From NCBI RefSeq assembly GCF_010093535.1, contig NW_022985166.1:776385-840384 (forward strand): a stretch of 64,000 nucleotides of DNA, written 5' to 3'. Origin of the DNA: Lindgomyces ingoldianus. Its lineage: Eukaryota; Ascomycota; Dothideomycetes; Pleosporales; Lindgomycetaceae. Of this stretch, positions 43,324-59,831 are shown piece by piece. The number at the start of each line of letters is the position of its first letter. The stretch's first letter is position 1. A program made the position numbers and the translations under genes. Below the pieces are notes generated by a model. The model was not told where the DNA came from. It saw only the letters and a list, made by a program, of their open reading frames with translations, and did not search any database.

Positions 43324-45003
43324 CTACCAGCCGCCGCCGTCGGCACCTCCAGACTGCCAGTCGCCAGAAGCCTCGACAACAGGGCCGCCGCCACCAGAAC
43401 CCCAATCACCAGTCGCAGCAACTGGCTCGACGGGCCCGCCGAAGCCAAGACCACCATCTCCTCCACTGTCGGCGATGGGTGCTTTGCAGCGCTTGATAGT
43501 GTGGCCCATCTCGCTGCAGTTGCTGCACTTGACCTTACTCCAGTCCTTGGGCTCCGGGCATTCCTTGGAGAAGTGACCGATCTTCTCACAGTTGCGGCAA
43601 GTGACATTGTCCGGATTCTTTGGCTGGTCGCACTCCCTCACCATGTGGTCTTCAGAACCGCAGTTACGGCAGGTACGTGCCTCCGCGTTAGGGCACTAAG
43701 CGCTAGTTAGTACGTCTTGTGGTGATGCACCTACTTGGATAACTTACAGCTTTGGAGAAATGACCCATCTGATTGCACTTTCGGCACTCGACATTCTCGG
43801 CAGAGCGTGGCTCTGTACATTCCTTAGCATTGTGGCCAGACTGCTTGCAGTTCTTGCACGCATGCGGATCAACACGCTCCCCCGGGCAGTCACGTGCACG
43901 ATGGCCCTCCTCGTTGCAGTAGACACATTGGATGACCGGCTTGGCCGACTCACGAGCAACCTGCTCCTCCTTGCAATGCTTCCGAACGTGACCGAGCTCT
44001 ATGATAGGATTAGCATGAGACGCCGTGAAGAATGACCAGTGAGCTCACCTCCGCAATTAGAGCACACCGGAACACCTCGGTCTTGGATGAAACCAGCACT
44101 AGCCAGACGCTGAAAGTTCTGCTCCTTGGACTCGGGCCAGCCTTGAGAAAGCTTTGCGCGGCGTGGTTTGTCGGAGAGTTGAATGGATAAAACAAATTCT
44201 TGGTCCGGATTGCCAATCAGGTCGACAATGGTCATGTTCGGGGCAAGCTCTTGCGGCTTAGCAATCAGGTAGACAGGCAGGTTGTCCGAGCGCAGGGCTA
44301 GCTCTACGTCGGCAAGGCTGAACTCGTCGGTGAGAGCGCGAGCGTATGCCTTTAGACAGGTGCGGAACACATCAAGATCCTTCACCTTGGCAGCATCGAC
44401 GAGTTTAATCCAAGCCTCACCGGCGTCAAGCTCTGGAACACCAGTCCAGTCAACCAAACGACGAGACTTGCACTCACTAGCCTTGTGGCCCGTCTGCTTG
44501 CAGAGCTTACACTCCATCGGCGGCTTCGATGGACAGTCACGAGCTTGGTGTCCTTCTTGCTGGCAGACATTGCAGGTACCGGTGAATGGACGGTCGACCT
44601 TCGGGTTGGTGCAGTGGGCTTTGTTGTGACCAATCTCACCACAGTTAAAGCACTCACCAGTCAAGCCTCCTGCTGGTTTGTCAGGGCAGTCGCGGGCGAA
44701 ATGACCCTCTTGGTGACAACTAGAGAATGTCAGCTCTCTGGAACAGTTCGAAGGTTTAGAAATGGAAGTGAAACTTACTGACGACAAGAGTTGTCACCAG
44801 AATTGCCTCCATCGCCTCCACCTCCGCTACTACCCCAGACGTCGCCACCGCTATGATCGGCGCCAGCATCTGGTTTCCAGGAATCGTCACCTCCTAGTGG
44901 GTGTTAGAGACGGTGCCAACGATCAATGTAGGCGAGAACGAGCAAGAGTAGAAAGAACGCAATTGAAGTAGCAACGGAATTACATACCTGCGTTCCAAGA
45001 CAT
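43324..45003 (-). CDS. Multi-CCHC zinc-knuckle protein (CNBP/Gis2/Byr3-like)
   Basis: Five exons (45003-44988, 44893-44779, 44719-44049, 43998-43748, 43695-43324) with introns of 94, 59, 50 and 52 bp, all with good GT..AG ends, give 474 residues. After a Gly/Asp-rich start ([14 protein letters not shown]) come four CX2CX4HX4C knuckles (for example [14 protein letters not shown] and [14 protein letters not shown]). A domain of about 150 residues without knuckles follows ([26 protein letters not shown]...QDRGVPVC), and then about six more knuckles and a Gly/Trp-rich tail (GDWGSGGGG). The knuckles bind single-stranded DNA or RNA. The family includes translation and mating-signal regulators. The split of the knuckle array by a folded domain is a layout common in filamentous ascomycetes. 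Each splice joins the halves of a knuckle correctly, which supports the model. Confidence 0.9.
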
Positions 45004-46157
45004 GCTTACGATTGAGGGACACGAATGGGTTGTTGAGAAAGTTTGGGGGAAGGCGAGGTACTCGCGACGTCTCTGTAATGGATTTGATGACTACGAAAGG
45101 CGACTTTCCTCAAGCGACCCGTGTAGTGAAAGTTCGACTTGATCTGAGAGAGGTCTAGGTTAGCGGGGTATTCGTTGGTTTGGGAGCCTGGGAGAGGAAG
45201 CTAGAGTGAGTGCTTGTTGTCGTTGGGGGATATGGGAGCGACAATACACCCACACCCACGAGACGAAGCAGGCGTTGTCAAGGCCCTTACAGTTGCGTGG
45301 GGTAACGTACCTGAACGAGGAAGCGAAGCCTTGACACAATGAAGTTGAAGTTGCAGCCTTGAGAACTGTTAGCTGCGAACTAGCTCTTCGGCTATCGTTG
45401 ATTGTTTGGGTGAAGGTCGTCGAGTGTCATAGGAGAAAAAAGGTTTAACTGAAGCGGTAGGCGTGCGCCCAAATGGCTACGAAGAAAAACTACTTCCAGC
45501 GCCGATGACGGTGAAAGCAGGATGAGCTCTCTTTCTTCGCAGAGAGGCAAACGCGTGAGCCAAGGCAAGCGTTTGCTCGTGCAAGAGTAGCAAGTGGAGT
45601 AGCCAGAACGAAGTGATGACTGGACTCACCGAAGCTCAGTTCTTACGGACGGTGAGACTACAGCTACGTGACAGTCGAGATTTCTGAGATCTCTCAGTGT
45701 CGCTCTACGGAGAAGCTACAAATGGCGATGTGTTATAGAGAAGGAGGAAGGGCTCACCTTCAACTTAACCCAGATTGTGTATCCCCGGTATGGAAGCACC
45801 GCCAAACAAATGGAACGCTGAGAAGTTTCATTTGACAAGATGCATGTGGGAAGAAGGGTAGAAACGAGTTAGACTGTTGTAATGGCACAAGACGCTTTTA
45901 AAAAGGTCTTGATCTGGACAAGAATGCAAGAGCAGAAGACTTTTAGAAACGACTTGCATACCCCATACAAATTCTTTCAACAATCAATTCATCTGGAATA
46001 TTGGTATCAAGACTCATGGCCCCATTTGTCCCAATCAATTCACTCATGCACACCAAGTAGCAAGTAGAGATAACTACCTAAAACACCTCGTTTTCCAAAC
46101 ACGCACACCTATCCAACTACAAGACAACTCATACTCGTCATCGTTTCAATCCAGTAA
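45004..46157. other. Intergenic; promoter region of the zinc-knuckle gene
   Basis: 1.15 kb upstream of the leftward zinc-knuckle gene and downstream of chitin synthase. No gene is seen. The part next to 45,003 may contain a long 5' leader. Confidence 0.4.
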
Positions 46158-49100
46158 TCAGACACCACGGAACTGCAACATATTAGCTCATATATTCCAG
46201 GCTTGGGGGACCGGAGCAGACTCACCATCCTAACAACCAAGAACCACATAGCTCCAATAAACCTGAAAGCACTCAACCCCGCTACACTCCACAGTACGAC
46301 CTCCAGATAAACTGTAGCAGTCTGGTTCTTCTTCTCTGCCGCCTTATCCGGATCAGACACCGTGACTTCCAGGCCACCAGATTGCAAAACCAATGCGCAA
46401 AGCCCCAGGTTGCAGAACATCCAGAAAAGCACGACACCGGATCGGAACCCCTTGTAGTAGTCTTCCTGTTTATCTGCCGCCGACGGTGTCTTCTTTGGCT
46501 CGACCCATTTGGTGCTAAAGACACGAAGCTCGGCCTCATATTGTGTGTTGAGATCGGCGTCGTCCGTTGGAGCGTGGATATCGGCTTTTCCGTCGGCCTT
46601 TGTGGTGACAGAAGGCAGCTTCTCGGCCTTGTCATCGCCCTTGGTACCCCAAGTAATATCGTGCGTGTTGCAGAAAGCGTAAACATTGAGGATGTTGATA
46701 TAGGTGGGCGTCATTAGGAGGTACTGAATGAACGACGTGAACATATGCCACGGATCCAGGAAAATAATGGAGACGACCAGCCACATAGCGTATGTCGAGG
46801 CCATGGAGACAATCAAGGTGAAGAAGATTGGGTCGGCGACAATGTCCTTGACATTGAATCCGTCATTCTTCTTAATCTGCGCCTGCACAGACCGCACAGT
46901 GATGAAAATGGAAGCGAACATGAGATAAACCATGATCAGAACCCAGAAATAAACCATACTCATGTAGAACTTGTTGGATCCTTGGGGGCGGTTACCGAGA
47001 GCCAGGATGAAACAGGTAATCAGGGTGCCAATGTACGTCCATTCGAAAACGATGAACAGAACCTTGCCGGCGGTACCGATTTCGGTGGCTAAGGAAGCCG
47101 TCAGAATGCGGAAAACTAGGAAGAAATTGCCGAGGGCGAACCAAGCGAAGATCATGCTGATGGTCTGGTAGGTGAATTCGACGAGGAACATCATCTTCCG
47201 GATGAAAGAGTGGTCGCTGCGGAAGATGTCAAACGAATGTGCTAGAGCGTATACAGCAGCGAAGAAAGATCCATTCAGCCATCTTCGTCGCTGAAGAATG
47301 AAGTCGGCCATTTCCACAGGCACGTCAGTTTCACCGGTCGCAGATTTGACGTACTGCAGAATCCAGTGGCAGTTCCTCTTCGAGACTAGTTCGAAGCAAA
47401 GGATACGATCCTCGGCGAGATACATGTTTGCAGTGAAAATACCAGCGTTGGCGCCGTGCATCTTCTCACCGGCAAAGTACTTCTCCAGGGGTCCAGTTCC
47501 AGCCTTGTCGTTCTGGAGGGCGACATATCGGTAGGCCGAGAAAGCACCAGGCAGCACAGAAATAAAACCAAAAGCGGACTCCAAGGGCTTATCCAAAATA
47601 TTACTCATCTTATACTCAAAGTTTTGTGTGGCCACGAGCGGGTTAATAAGCTTCTTTCCGTGAACCAACATAGCCTTGATCTCACCGCAAGCGCCAGCAC
47701 ACATGGGTTCGAGGTCGAACGCCTTCCACAGCTGGTAGATCGAGTCTTTCCCGGGTTTTGTTCCAGCATCAATCAGAACGCAGATATTAGGATCCAGAAC
47801 AGCACCAAAGGCCTGGAAGAACCAGCGATGGGAGTTAATCTTTTTCTGATTCTTTTCCTTCAAACAGAACAGCATCTGGACAGGGGTGTTGCCTTTCTTG
47901 ACCCCAACAACACCTTTCTTGATGTCAAGTTGCATCTGCGTGGTATACTGTAATCTCGATTAGTCATGGTCGACCACAATTGACATGTTCAAAATTACCT
48001 CGTAAATATGGGCAGTCACATCCTTGCCATTGACCTGTTGCTTGGCAATGCCATCCTGATACACTCCGAGACCTGCGAGAACGGCTCGCGTTCTTGGATT
48101 AATCTTGGCACGACCATCACTGACGACACACACTACAATTTTCTTCCACGCGTCCTTGCCCCATGTCTTACTGTTAGTTCGCGAGTTCATGTACTCAATG
48201 TTCTTAATGACACCAGTCATGGTGCGCGCAAACAGTTCGTCCTCCTCATTGTACATGGTAATGACGACGAAAAGCTCAGTATGCCTGGGCTTGGCAAACA
48301 GCTTCTGGCGCAGTGTGAATCGCTCAGCGTCAAAATCAGCAGGGTCGCACGTTGCGGCAGAGTAGCGCATGTGTGTGAATTCGTCACGCTCGGGGGGCTG
48401 TGCATGCGGCACCTGGTTGAGCAACCGCGGGGGGATTGGACAATCAAGGACAAGATTACCCTTGAACAGCTGAACTTCCTTCACCGTCTTCCACCGCTTT
48501 ATGGGTGCGGGGCTGGGAGTATGATGTGGCTCGTCGTGGTACGCGCCTGCTGCATGCTCAACGTCGTGGTCGAGCGCGCCAACCGGGTGGTCAGCCTCAT
48601 GCGGATCTGGGCCATATGTTTGATCCCCCGGGATCATCGGCCTTCGGTCATCATCATCTTGCCAGTAGTGGTCTGGCTGTGTCCCATAGGTGGGATGCGG
48701 GCTCTCATCGTGTGGTGAGGGATTGTAAGGCTGGGTGTAGTATGCGTCGTGGTGCGCTTGCGGGTCGAGCGAGTAGTCGCTCCCGTGCCGATGAGGCTGC
48801 TGGTAGTCATCGTGGTAGTCGTTGGGGCCATATGGAATGTTCTCCACCGAGTACTGCACGCTTCAGTCAGATATGTAGACAACTGTACGGCCGTGCAGAA
48901 CTCACGCTTGGTTGTAACTGGAGTCTGTCTCCTGGGGTGCCAGGCCCGGGACCTGGTCCCATGGGAATCTCTAGGGGCCCTCCAGCTGCACTCGATTCAT
49001 ATCTGTCGTCGAGCTGGTAGCTCTGCAGTGGTTGCCCGGGAGAGGGCGAGCGGCCGGGTCTTCGAGGGTCCATTCCTGGAGAGTAGTGGTCGTCACCGCC

Positions 49101-49398
49101 GCCAACTGAGCCTGCACAACTCTGCGGTTAGTCTGGTCCTAAGGTTGATTTTTCGCGCGGTGCGCAAACGTGAGTAACGAATGTCGTGGTCGAAGGGGAA
49201 GCGAGGGCAAAAGATGGGCGACTAAGACTGCGACTGCGACTGCGACAGTGAATTGATAAACTCCGGCTGGGCAGAGCTTGAGTGGGCAGCAATCTGGGGA
49301 AAACACGTAGGAAAAGGGTACCCTGGGGCGCGGGCTGTGCGAGGCGTCGTCATAAGATCAAGGGCGCTCAACTCACCGAGGCGGTTGTAGCCAGACAT
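46158..49398 (-). CDS. Chitin synthase, division 1, probably class III (ChsB/ChsG type)
   Basis: Five exons, 49398-49377, 49111-48906, 48853-47999, 47947-46226 and 46172-46158, with introns of 265, 52, 51 and 53 bp, give 939 residues. The first exon encodes only MSGYNRL, and the last encodes FRGV and the stop, replacing a run-on of 20-odd unlike residues. The N-terminal 250 residues are a hydrophilic, His/Asp/Tyr/Pro-rich cytosolic tail. The catalytic domain has [11 protein letters not shown], the [15 protein letters not shown] block, EDR (about 540-542) and the product-site QRRRW (about 580-584). About seven membrane helices follow. The enzyme adds GlcNAc from UDP-GlcNAc to chitin at the plasma membrane. 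The class III call rests on the YSVENIP-like N-terminus and the VVRMFRGV end. Class I is the alternative. Confidence 0.93.
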
Positions 49399-50639
49399 GT
49401 TGGGTCTGTGCCTGACACCTTCGTCACTGTGCCTTCAACTGGTTGGATCGCGGCGGATAATGAGATCACACGGCCAGGGCAAAACGGGTGCGTGAAGGGG
49501 AGCCCAGTGAATGTCGGAACTGAAATTGTTGATCCTCTGAAAGGATGCCGATTGCAGGCTAGGGTCGGAGGTTTCAGATGTGTTTGGTGGACCAGGAGGT
49601 GTTTACCACGGCAACCAGATGCGTTGCGCAATCGTGGGATGGTCGAAATGAGGGTGTACGTGTGTTGCCCGAAGAATGAAGAGAATTTGAGTGAGGAGAT
49701 GAGCAGTGCCGTGAATACAAATGCAGTCAGCAGGTCTTCAGCGCAAATGCGGCTGCACGTTTGGCGGTTGCTGTAGCCACAGCCAAGCACCCGAAACCTG
49801 AGAACTGCCCTGTGAGATGCCATGCCATGAGCCACATTGCCGCGCATCATCAGAGATTAGCCACCGCCGCACCTCCAGTTCGTAATCTATTTTTACCCTT
49901 CCTTACAGAGCATGTCCATAATGATCTCATCACAAACGAATCTCGCAACTTCAAAACATTCACCCCATCACCAAGTAGCAGTTCTTTTAAATCTGCTGGT
50001 CTTCGCTGTGGAATTCTGTCGTTGGAATTTTGCTGTCTCTGGAACTCCTGTCAGCTCATTCAGCTGGGCGTTGCTGAAGAGCTCCTGAACTGAAAAGCAT
50101 TGTTCCTTGAGAACGCTAGGCTTCATATTGGGTACCTAACCGACCACCAAGTCTAGCTTTGCTGAAAGAGGATGGCTTGTGTCTTGATACGATCAAAAGA
50201 ATTCATGAGACCCCAGCCTTGCGGATGGACGACATCCGGACTGGGACCCAAACAGAATATTTAGATGTGTCAATAAGCTAGAAGAATGGTTACTGAGCAT
50301 CAGGCAATTCGGATTTGCGTGATCATGGTGCTTCAGCCGCTTAGAGAGGAGTGGCTACTGTACAGAAGGTGCTCATGCCTCTTGTAGGGCTGAATGGCTT
50401 CACGCAGGGGTCTGCGGGCTAGGCTGAGTCCAAACTACGGGAGACATCAAGGCAGACGCAAAAGTATTGTTAGCTGAATTGATACACTGTCATGAGGCTC
50501 ACTCGTGCAATGGAATATTCTATAGGAACACGTTTGGGTGCATTTCCTATTATCATCTATCAGGGTATCATATCAAGCCCCTACTATCATCTGCACTCCC
50601 TTTCACTTCCTTGCCCCTCTATCCCATCTCACGCACCCA
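49399..50639. other. Intergenic; chitin synthase promoter region
   Basis: About 1.2 kb between the start of chitin synthase and the end of the phosphatase gene. No gene is supported. Pyrimidine-rich stretches near the chitin synthase start would suit a 5' leader. Confidence 0.4.
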
Positions 50640-51307
50640 TCAACTCAACAAGCCCTCCTCAAGCATCTCCAAGAAAGCCTTCGAAAACTTCACACTCTGT
50701 GCATACGCAATCTCAAACCCGTCTCTCGCCCCATAATACGGATCCTGCACCTCCTCTCCCCTCCCACCCTTTCTTTTCTTCCCCCCAAACTCCCCAAACA
50801 ACATCACCTTCCCCAAACTCTTCCCTCCCTCTTCCTCACCCAGCTTCTTAACCTCTCGTGACCGTAGCCTCCGCAGGTGCTCCAAATTATCATCATCCAT
50901 CGCAAGAATATAATCAAACTCTGTGAAATCCTTTGTCTGGAACTTCCTCGCCTGGTGTCGGTATGTAGAGATGCCGTTGTCCGCGAGTGTGGACATGGTG
51001 CGCGAGTCCGGGCCATCGCCGATGTGGTACGCGCCGGTGCCGCAGGAGTCTATTTTTGCAACGAGAGGGTGGCCGGGTTTGTCGGAGGGGCGGGTTAGGC
51101 TTTGGAAGACTCCTTCGGCCATGGTGGAACGGCCTGTGAGGATTAATTCGGGACTAATTGAGGGAGAGGAGGAAGGGCAGGGGAGGAAGGGGCCGTACAG
51201 ATGTTTCCCAGGCAGACAAAGAGGACGGAGACGGGTTTTGGGGATGGAGAGGGGGAGGTGGGCATTGTGTCTGCACTCGAGGTAGCGGCTGCTTCTCCGG
51301 CGGTCAT
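50640..51307 (-). CDS. LTP1: Low-molecular-weight protein tyrosine phosphatase
   Basis: Exons 51307-51199 and 51133-50640 around a 65-bp intron (donor GTACGG, acceptor CACAG, phase 1) give 200 residues. The intron splits the catalytic loop. Only after splicing does the signature VCLGNICRST appear, with nucleophile Cys32 and Arg38 in the CX5R order, followed by MAEGVF. The general acid is in DPYYGARDGFE near the C-terminal third. A Ser/Pro/Thr-rich N-terminal extension of about 24 residues and a Lys/Gly insert (GGKKRKGGRGEE) are additions to the 160-residue core. The enzyme dephosphorylates phosphotyrosine (yeast Ltp1, fission yeast Stp1) in the cytosol. The start is the first ATG in frame upstream of the loop, and a second Met at residue 15 is possible. 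Confidence 0.93.
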
Positions 51308-51677
51308 GGTTGCGGTGGTGGGGTGGTAGAGAGTTTGTTGGGAGAAGGGTTGCGTTGGGAGCTACACTCAAAAGCTATGCCAAGACTCCCACTGTTTTTC
51401 TGTTTACATGGAATTTCATTGTACGTAGGACAAGATATATACAGGTGATAATGCACTAGAAGGGGCGAGAAGATTTGAGCTCCCTGTAAAGTCTCGACTA
51501 GTAATTCACTCCCAGGCTCTATGGGAGACCTCCCCGCTAGGTCACCTCGTGAAGTCGGCAACTCACGATCCAATAGAACCCACAAGCCCGAGTAACGGAT
51601 AACCGGTCATATCTTTAGGCTAGAGGTGACTTAAATTTGGCCCGACTGGGTGACTCACCCGTTGTACATAGCAACTG
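51308..51677. other. Intergenic, nothing recognised
   Basis: 370 bp between the phosphatase start and the end of the conserved unknown gene, both leftward. The phosphatase promoter must be here. Confidence 0.4.
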
Positions 51678-52367
51678 CTACTTATTTTTCATCTGACCCT
51701 CCAGCTCTCTAAGGCGTTGAACCAGCTTCTCGCGGAGAAACGGAGGTATCCCAAGACTACAAATGTTAGCTCGCCTGCTCAAATAGCAAAAAACCAATAT
51801 ACCACTCACATTCCCTCTCTTGTCACAATTCGATAAGTGCCACTAGCCTGATAGTTCCCGCCATCCGCAACAAATCTCCCCTCCCCATCAACCTCCAAAC
51901 TCCCAAAAATATCCTCTGGCCAAGCGATTCGACCCCAGTCTGGCGGATTCCTAGAATCACTAACGTGTATCCAGCCTCCCCTATTTGCGCCTCCCATTCC
52001 ACCTTGCTGGATTGCCCCACCAGCGCCTTCTCCGCTCGCACCACCGAGGTGGAAGCCACTGGGAGAGGCGAATACAGCGGCTTGATGTTTTACTTCAGGA
52101 TCATGGGCAGCGTAGGAGTGGAATACAGATTGGAGGACGCCGAGGAATTTGTGGTTTTCAGTGAAGGTGTCTGGTGTTGGTGGAAGAGCGGATGCAGTGC
52201 CGATTGCGAGAGCGGGTGTTGGTGGGTCAGTGGGTAGCAGGGAGAGAAGGGATTTATTGAGCTCGTTTGGGTGCTTGAAGACATACTGACTCTGAATTAA
52301 CCTGTATATCAAGGATCCTCAAAGGCATGCTCTTACAATGTGAGGATTTCCTGGCAGGGTCGAAACA
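51678..52367 (-). CDS. Conserved fungal protein of unknown function
   Basis: Exons 52367-52336, 52301-51810 and 51756-51678 give 200 residues. The second intron (53 bp, donor GTGAGT, acceptor GTAG, phase 2) is firm: it adds the conserved-looking end GILGIPPFLREKLVQRLREL in frame. The first intron would be only 34 bp (donor GTAAGA, acceptor ATACAG), making the start MFRPCQEILTLLIQSQYVF; this is tentative. The protein has an N-terminal helical part (QSQYVFKHPNELNKSLLSLLP), a Gly-rich middle loop and a compact C-terminal block (PPDWGRIAWPEDIFGSLEVDGEGRFVADGGNYQASGTYRIVT; key residues D-W-G-R, P-E-D-I-F-G). No signal peptide or membrane helix. I have the impression that it is a one-copy gene kept across filamentous ascomycetes, but I cannot name it. 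Confidence 0.72.
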
Positions 52368-52943
52368 TTTCGTGAACCTCGAAGTATGAGCTGGGACCGA
52401 GCTTGGAAAGCGGGTCGCATGCAGCGAGTCGACCGAATAATAGTATTCTGCAGCATATCTACAGCAGTGCAGATTAAGAGAAAGAAGTTGTTTCCCAGAA
52501 TGGGGTGTCAATTGAAAGCTGCTCAAGAAGATTGAGCTCGAACGATGATGTCCACCGATTAACGCTAACCATTTCAAGTTAGCCCTTCTATAATCAGATC
52601 TCCTAGTCCCTTCGTGACACCAAACTTCCTTATCGGACATGTTGCTTGATGGCTCTGCTAAGCCGAACACGAGAACAAACTCATGTGAGAACAGTGTGAC
52701 AATATCACCCGCTTTACTCGCCTCTCGCGGGTTGAAAGTCAAGCCGCAGCATCATCTCTCAATCCGATCTTAGTGCACCCCACCAAGGCAAATTTCTTCC
52801 TCAACGAATAGCATGCGATCGTTCGGAGCGCTGTCCGGCATCGGCTATTACTATGAGAGAGGATATGAGCCGTCAGTAATCCCAAGATCAATGGACGCGC
52901 TTTTTTCTTTTCTTGCTCATTGTCCCATTGTTTACTTACGACC
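52368..52943. promoter_or_regulatory. Divergent intergenic region, unknown gene / MFS carrier
   Basis: 576 bp separate the two start codons. Minus-strand frames crossing it are not conserved in character. No specific binding site can be defended. Confidence 0.35.
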
Positions 52944-54813
52944 ATGGCATCTGTTGGAATAGAGTCGATTGATAAAGATATTAGCCAAATCCCAGAAAAC
53001 ACTCCTAAGAAAGGAGAGCTCCACCACGATGTTGAAGTCGGGCCAGAGATGATTGATCTTGATCGAATTGAGAGGGTGTACAAGTGAGTCCAAATCCCAA
53101 TCCAGCGTTTTGATTGCTAATCGTCTTCGAGGAAGCTAGACCGACGTATACTACCAGGTGGTTATCAACCCCAAGCAGTATACGTGCCCCGCTTACACTT
53201 TATAGCATTCTGGGTCCTGTACTTCCTCTGCTCAGCGATTCGGTCAAATGTTGGGCTTGCCCAGACGATGAATTCCAAACAGCATCATGACCTTGCCTCT
53301 GAGCTTAACCTAACCCCGAAGCAAGTGTCAACTGGACTAGCGCTCTTCTATGTCTGCTATGTCTTGTTTGACCTACCCTCCAACCTGATTATGTCCAAGT
53401 TGAGCCCGCACGTATGGATGAGTAGAATCGTAACCGGAGTCGGCATCATCGGAACATGTCTAACTGCTATGAAGGCGGCCTGGAGCTTCTAGTACGTTAA
53501 ACGCCTCCTAAAGGGTTGAACAGCTGCTTATCTTGTCCGATAATATAGTTTACTACGGCTGCTGCTTGGTATCGTAATTGCGGGTATGTGGCCAGGCATG
53601 TCATATTATCTCACACTTTTCTATCCGCCCTCTCGTACTGGTAAGCGGATTGGCCGCTACTTTACTGCAGCGCAGGTTTCCGCAGCGGTCGTGGGTCTAG
53701 TTTCCGCCGGGTTCCAGGAGATGGATGGCTTAGGGGGGTTGGTAGGATTCCAGTGGATGTTTTTGCTGTACGGCTTGGTTGGAACCATTGTCGGTATATC
53801 CTTGTTATGGTGGCTTCCGGATCGTCCGTTGCCTCCAGGCGAAGTCCGCGATCGAGAGAGCTGGCGAAGATTCATACCTCAAAGTAAACCGGCTTTGACA
53901 GGCGAGGATGCGCGAATCCACTACGACGACTTGACGCGGGTATACCATCGCCGAACCTGGAACATGAGAGATCTCTGGCATGTGGTGATCGATTGGCGTT
54001 TGTGGCCATTGGTCATGATGTATTTTGGTGTGGTGGGTGTGGGCATTGGGGTAAGTTTAATCCCATTGATTGGGGAGCGACAGCTGTATAACTTAAAGTT
54101 AGACCCAAAGCTACGGCACAGTCATCATCCGGGGTATTAACCCAGACCTTACAGGCATCCAGCTTAGCCTGCTCTTTGCTCCGATTTGGGTGGTGAGTAA
54201 CTCCGAAACCCAACCTTGCTACCTGCTCTAATCTTATCAGATGGATCTCATTGCTATTCTCATCGTCACTCCCCTTTCTGACCGGTTTCATCACCACCGC
54301 GCTCTATTCTTCAGTACTGCCGTCATGATCCAGATCACTGGCCTGCTCGTCACAACCTTTGCGGGGAACGAGTCCAGCTCGTGGTCGCGCTATGGAGGCC
54401 TCTTGATGGTGGGCTTCGGGCTGGGACCGACAGTCCCCATCTGCATGACCTGGACCAACGAGATATTCCAGCCGCGCCATGGTGAAGTTGGTGTGGCTGC
54501 CGCAAGTGCGCTTGTTTCCGGATTAGGAAACTTAGGCAGCATTCTGACCACCTACGCATTATACACAGGTTGGCCGGCAGATGCCGTCGGACCTCACAAG
54601 TTTCGAAAGAGTAACCTAGTCATGATCGGTATCCTGTGTGGCAGCATTCTAAGTGCTGGCGTAATGGTGGTATTATTGAAGGTGTTTGGCAACTCTAGAG
54701 CAAAGCAGATTAGCAGCGCCAGCTCGACTAGTGTCGGCGAGGCTGTCTACGTCGATGGTGCGGCTCGGCGAGAGGTGCAGCAGAGAGGGTTGGGACGGAT
54801 GTTCAGTTTTTAG
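52944..54813 (+). CDS. MFS carrier, allantoate permease/anion:cation symporter family
   Basis: Six exons (52944-53083, 53132-53157, 53206-53491, 53549-54050, 54103-54192, 54241-54813), all phases consistent, give 538 residues. The second exon is only 26 bp (KLDRRILP), a block that is part of the family signature before helix 1. Introns are 48-57 bp. Twelve membrane segments are expected. Signature stretches are FYVCYVLFDLPSNLIMSK (helix 2), RLLLGIVIAGMWPGMSYYL (helices 4-5) and, across the fourth intron, GTQSYGTVIIRGI. The long acidic N-terminus is cytosolic. The family (Dal5, Tna1, Seo1, Vht1, Liz1) takes up allantoate, nicotinate, biotin, pantothenate and similar small acids with protons. 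The substrate cannot be told. It is intact, unlike the related pseudogene at 25.7-26.9 kb. Confidence 0.9.
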
Positions 54814-58724
<3,911 letters not shown>

Positions 58725-59831
58725 ATGTAATATAATTTGTGGAAGTTGGGGTGTGCGGGAGCGGGGTGGTAGTAGTTGTAGAGACAGAGGTGAGACGGAG
58801 GAGGTGGAAGTGGTTCTGGGCTTGGAGGTGGATTTGCCGGATCGATGGCATACTTTCTGGTTGGCTGGCGCTCACGATGATCATGAAAATTATGTAGCCT
58901 TTTTCCTTCCCTCCTGGGAATTTCTTTTTTTTTTCCACTTTTGGTAATTTCATGCTTGCTCTCGGAAGCTGTCAGGTTAATATCACATCGAAGGAACGTA
59001 TATCTTCCGTCATTCATCTCATTTGCCTAGAGGTCGGGGCTGAAGGCAAGATTCCTGTGCCTTCAATGGGCTATCTTGATGAGATCTCGGAGTCTAGTTT
59101 GCTTGATATAATGCGATAGGGTCAGATGTGTGCTGTGTGTGGAGGTATGGGAACCTCTGTCCCTACGAGGCGGGAACCCTAGTGACAAAATCACCTCAAC
59201 TTTGCGCGCAACTACTTTTACAGCAACAGGAAGCAAACATTGCAATTAGTAGGTGGCTTTATTGCCTAATTTTCGTCCACGTCGAACCTCATTTTAATAC
59301 TGGAGATTTCTGTCGTCGCTGTTGTAAGATATGATGTAAATATCGTACTCAGAAGTTTGGAGCATTATTTATCACTTATCTGCAAAGTATTGCAAGGATT
59401 TTCACCCTGCGTCGCCATTCACGCTCCTCTTTGTGCGTCGTCGTGGATTGGTTCATAGACTAGGGGTTTAAAACAAGTTTAAGTTTATCAACTCCAGATC
59501 ATAGTTGTGCTAACAATTTGTCTGCAGCGCACCATTTCAGTAGCCTGCCGCAATCTCGACGGGCTATGCTTACAAGTTGGTTAGAGTAGCTCTGAGCGAA
59601 TCTACTCTGAAATGCTCTATTCATGCGCTTCAGACCTAACGTGTCACTTGCGCCAAGGACTGATATTAGGGCTCTGAACGAACTAGTTCTCTTATCTGCT
59701 AAGGCTGGAATATTGTGTTGACTGGCAAAATAGAGCAAACTCATTACAATCTGATGCCTTGGCTTGATGTTTAATCCCCTTTCATTTATTCATGTACAAC
59801 CCTTCTTATGCAAAACATATGCTTACCTATA
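58725..59831. other. Intergenic
   Basis: The left part is the 3' flank of SNF1 and is G/T-rich on the plus strand. The right part is AT-rich. The minus strand at 59499-59744 has an 81-codon frame with no recognisable features. No gene is supported. Confidence 0.4.

Noticed and set aside
48008..48718. 236-codon plus-strand frame
   Set aside because: Antisense shadow of chitin synthase exon 3; GC-rich third positions keep the opposite strand open.
51480..51600. Possible tRNA-like region (paired GAGCT/GGCTC segments)
   Set aside because: No D-loop, anticodon arm or GGTTC box in the right order.
53184..53205. ATG at 53184 as an independent start of the second MFS gene
   Set aside because: It falls in an intron. 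The family block KLDRRILP is encoded by a 26-bp exon before it, and all phases agree with a start at 52944.
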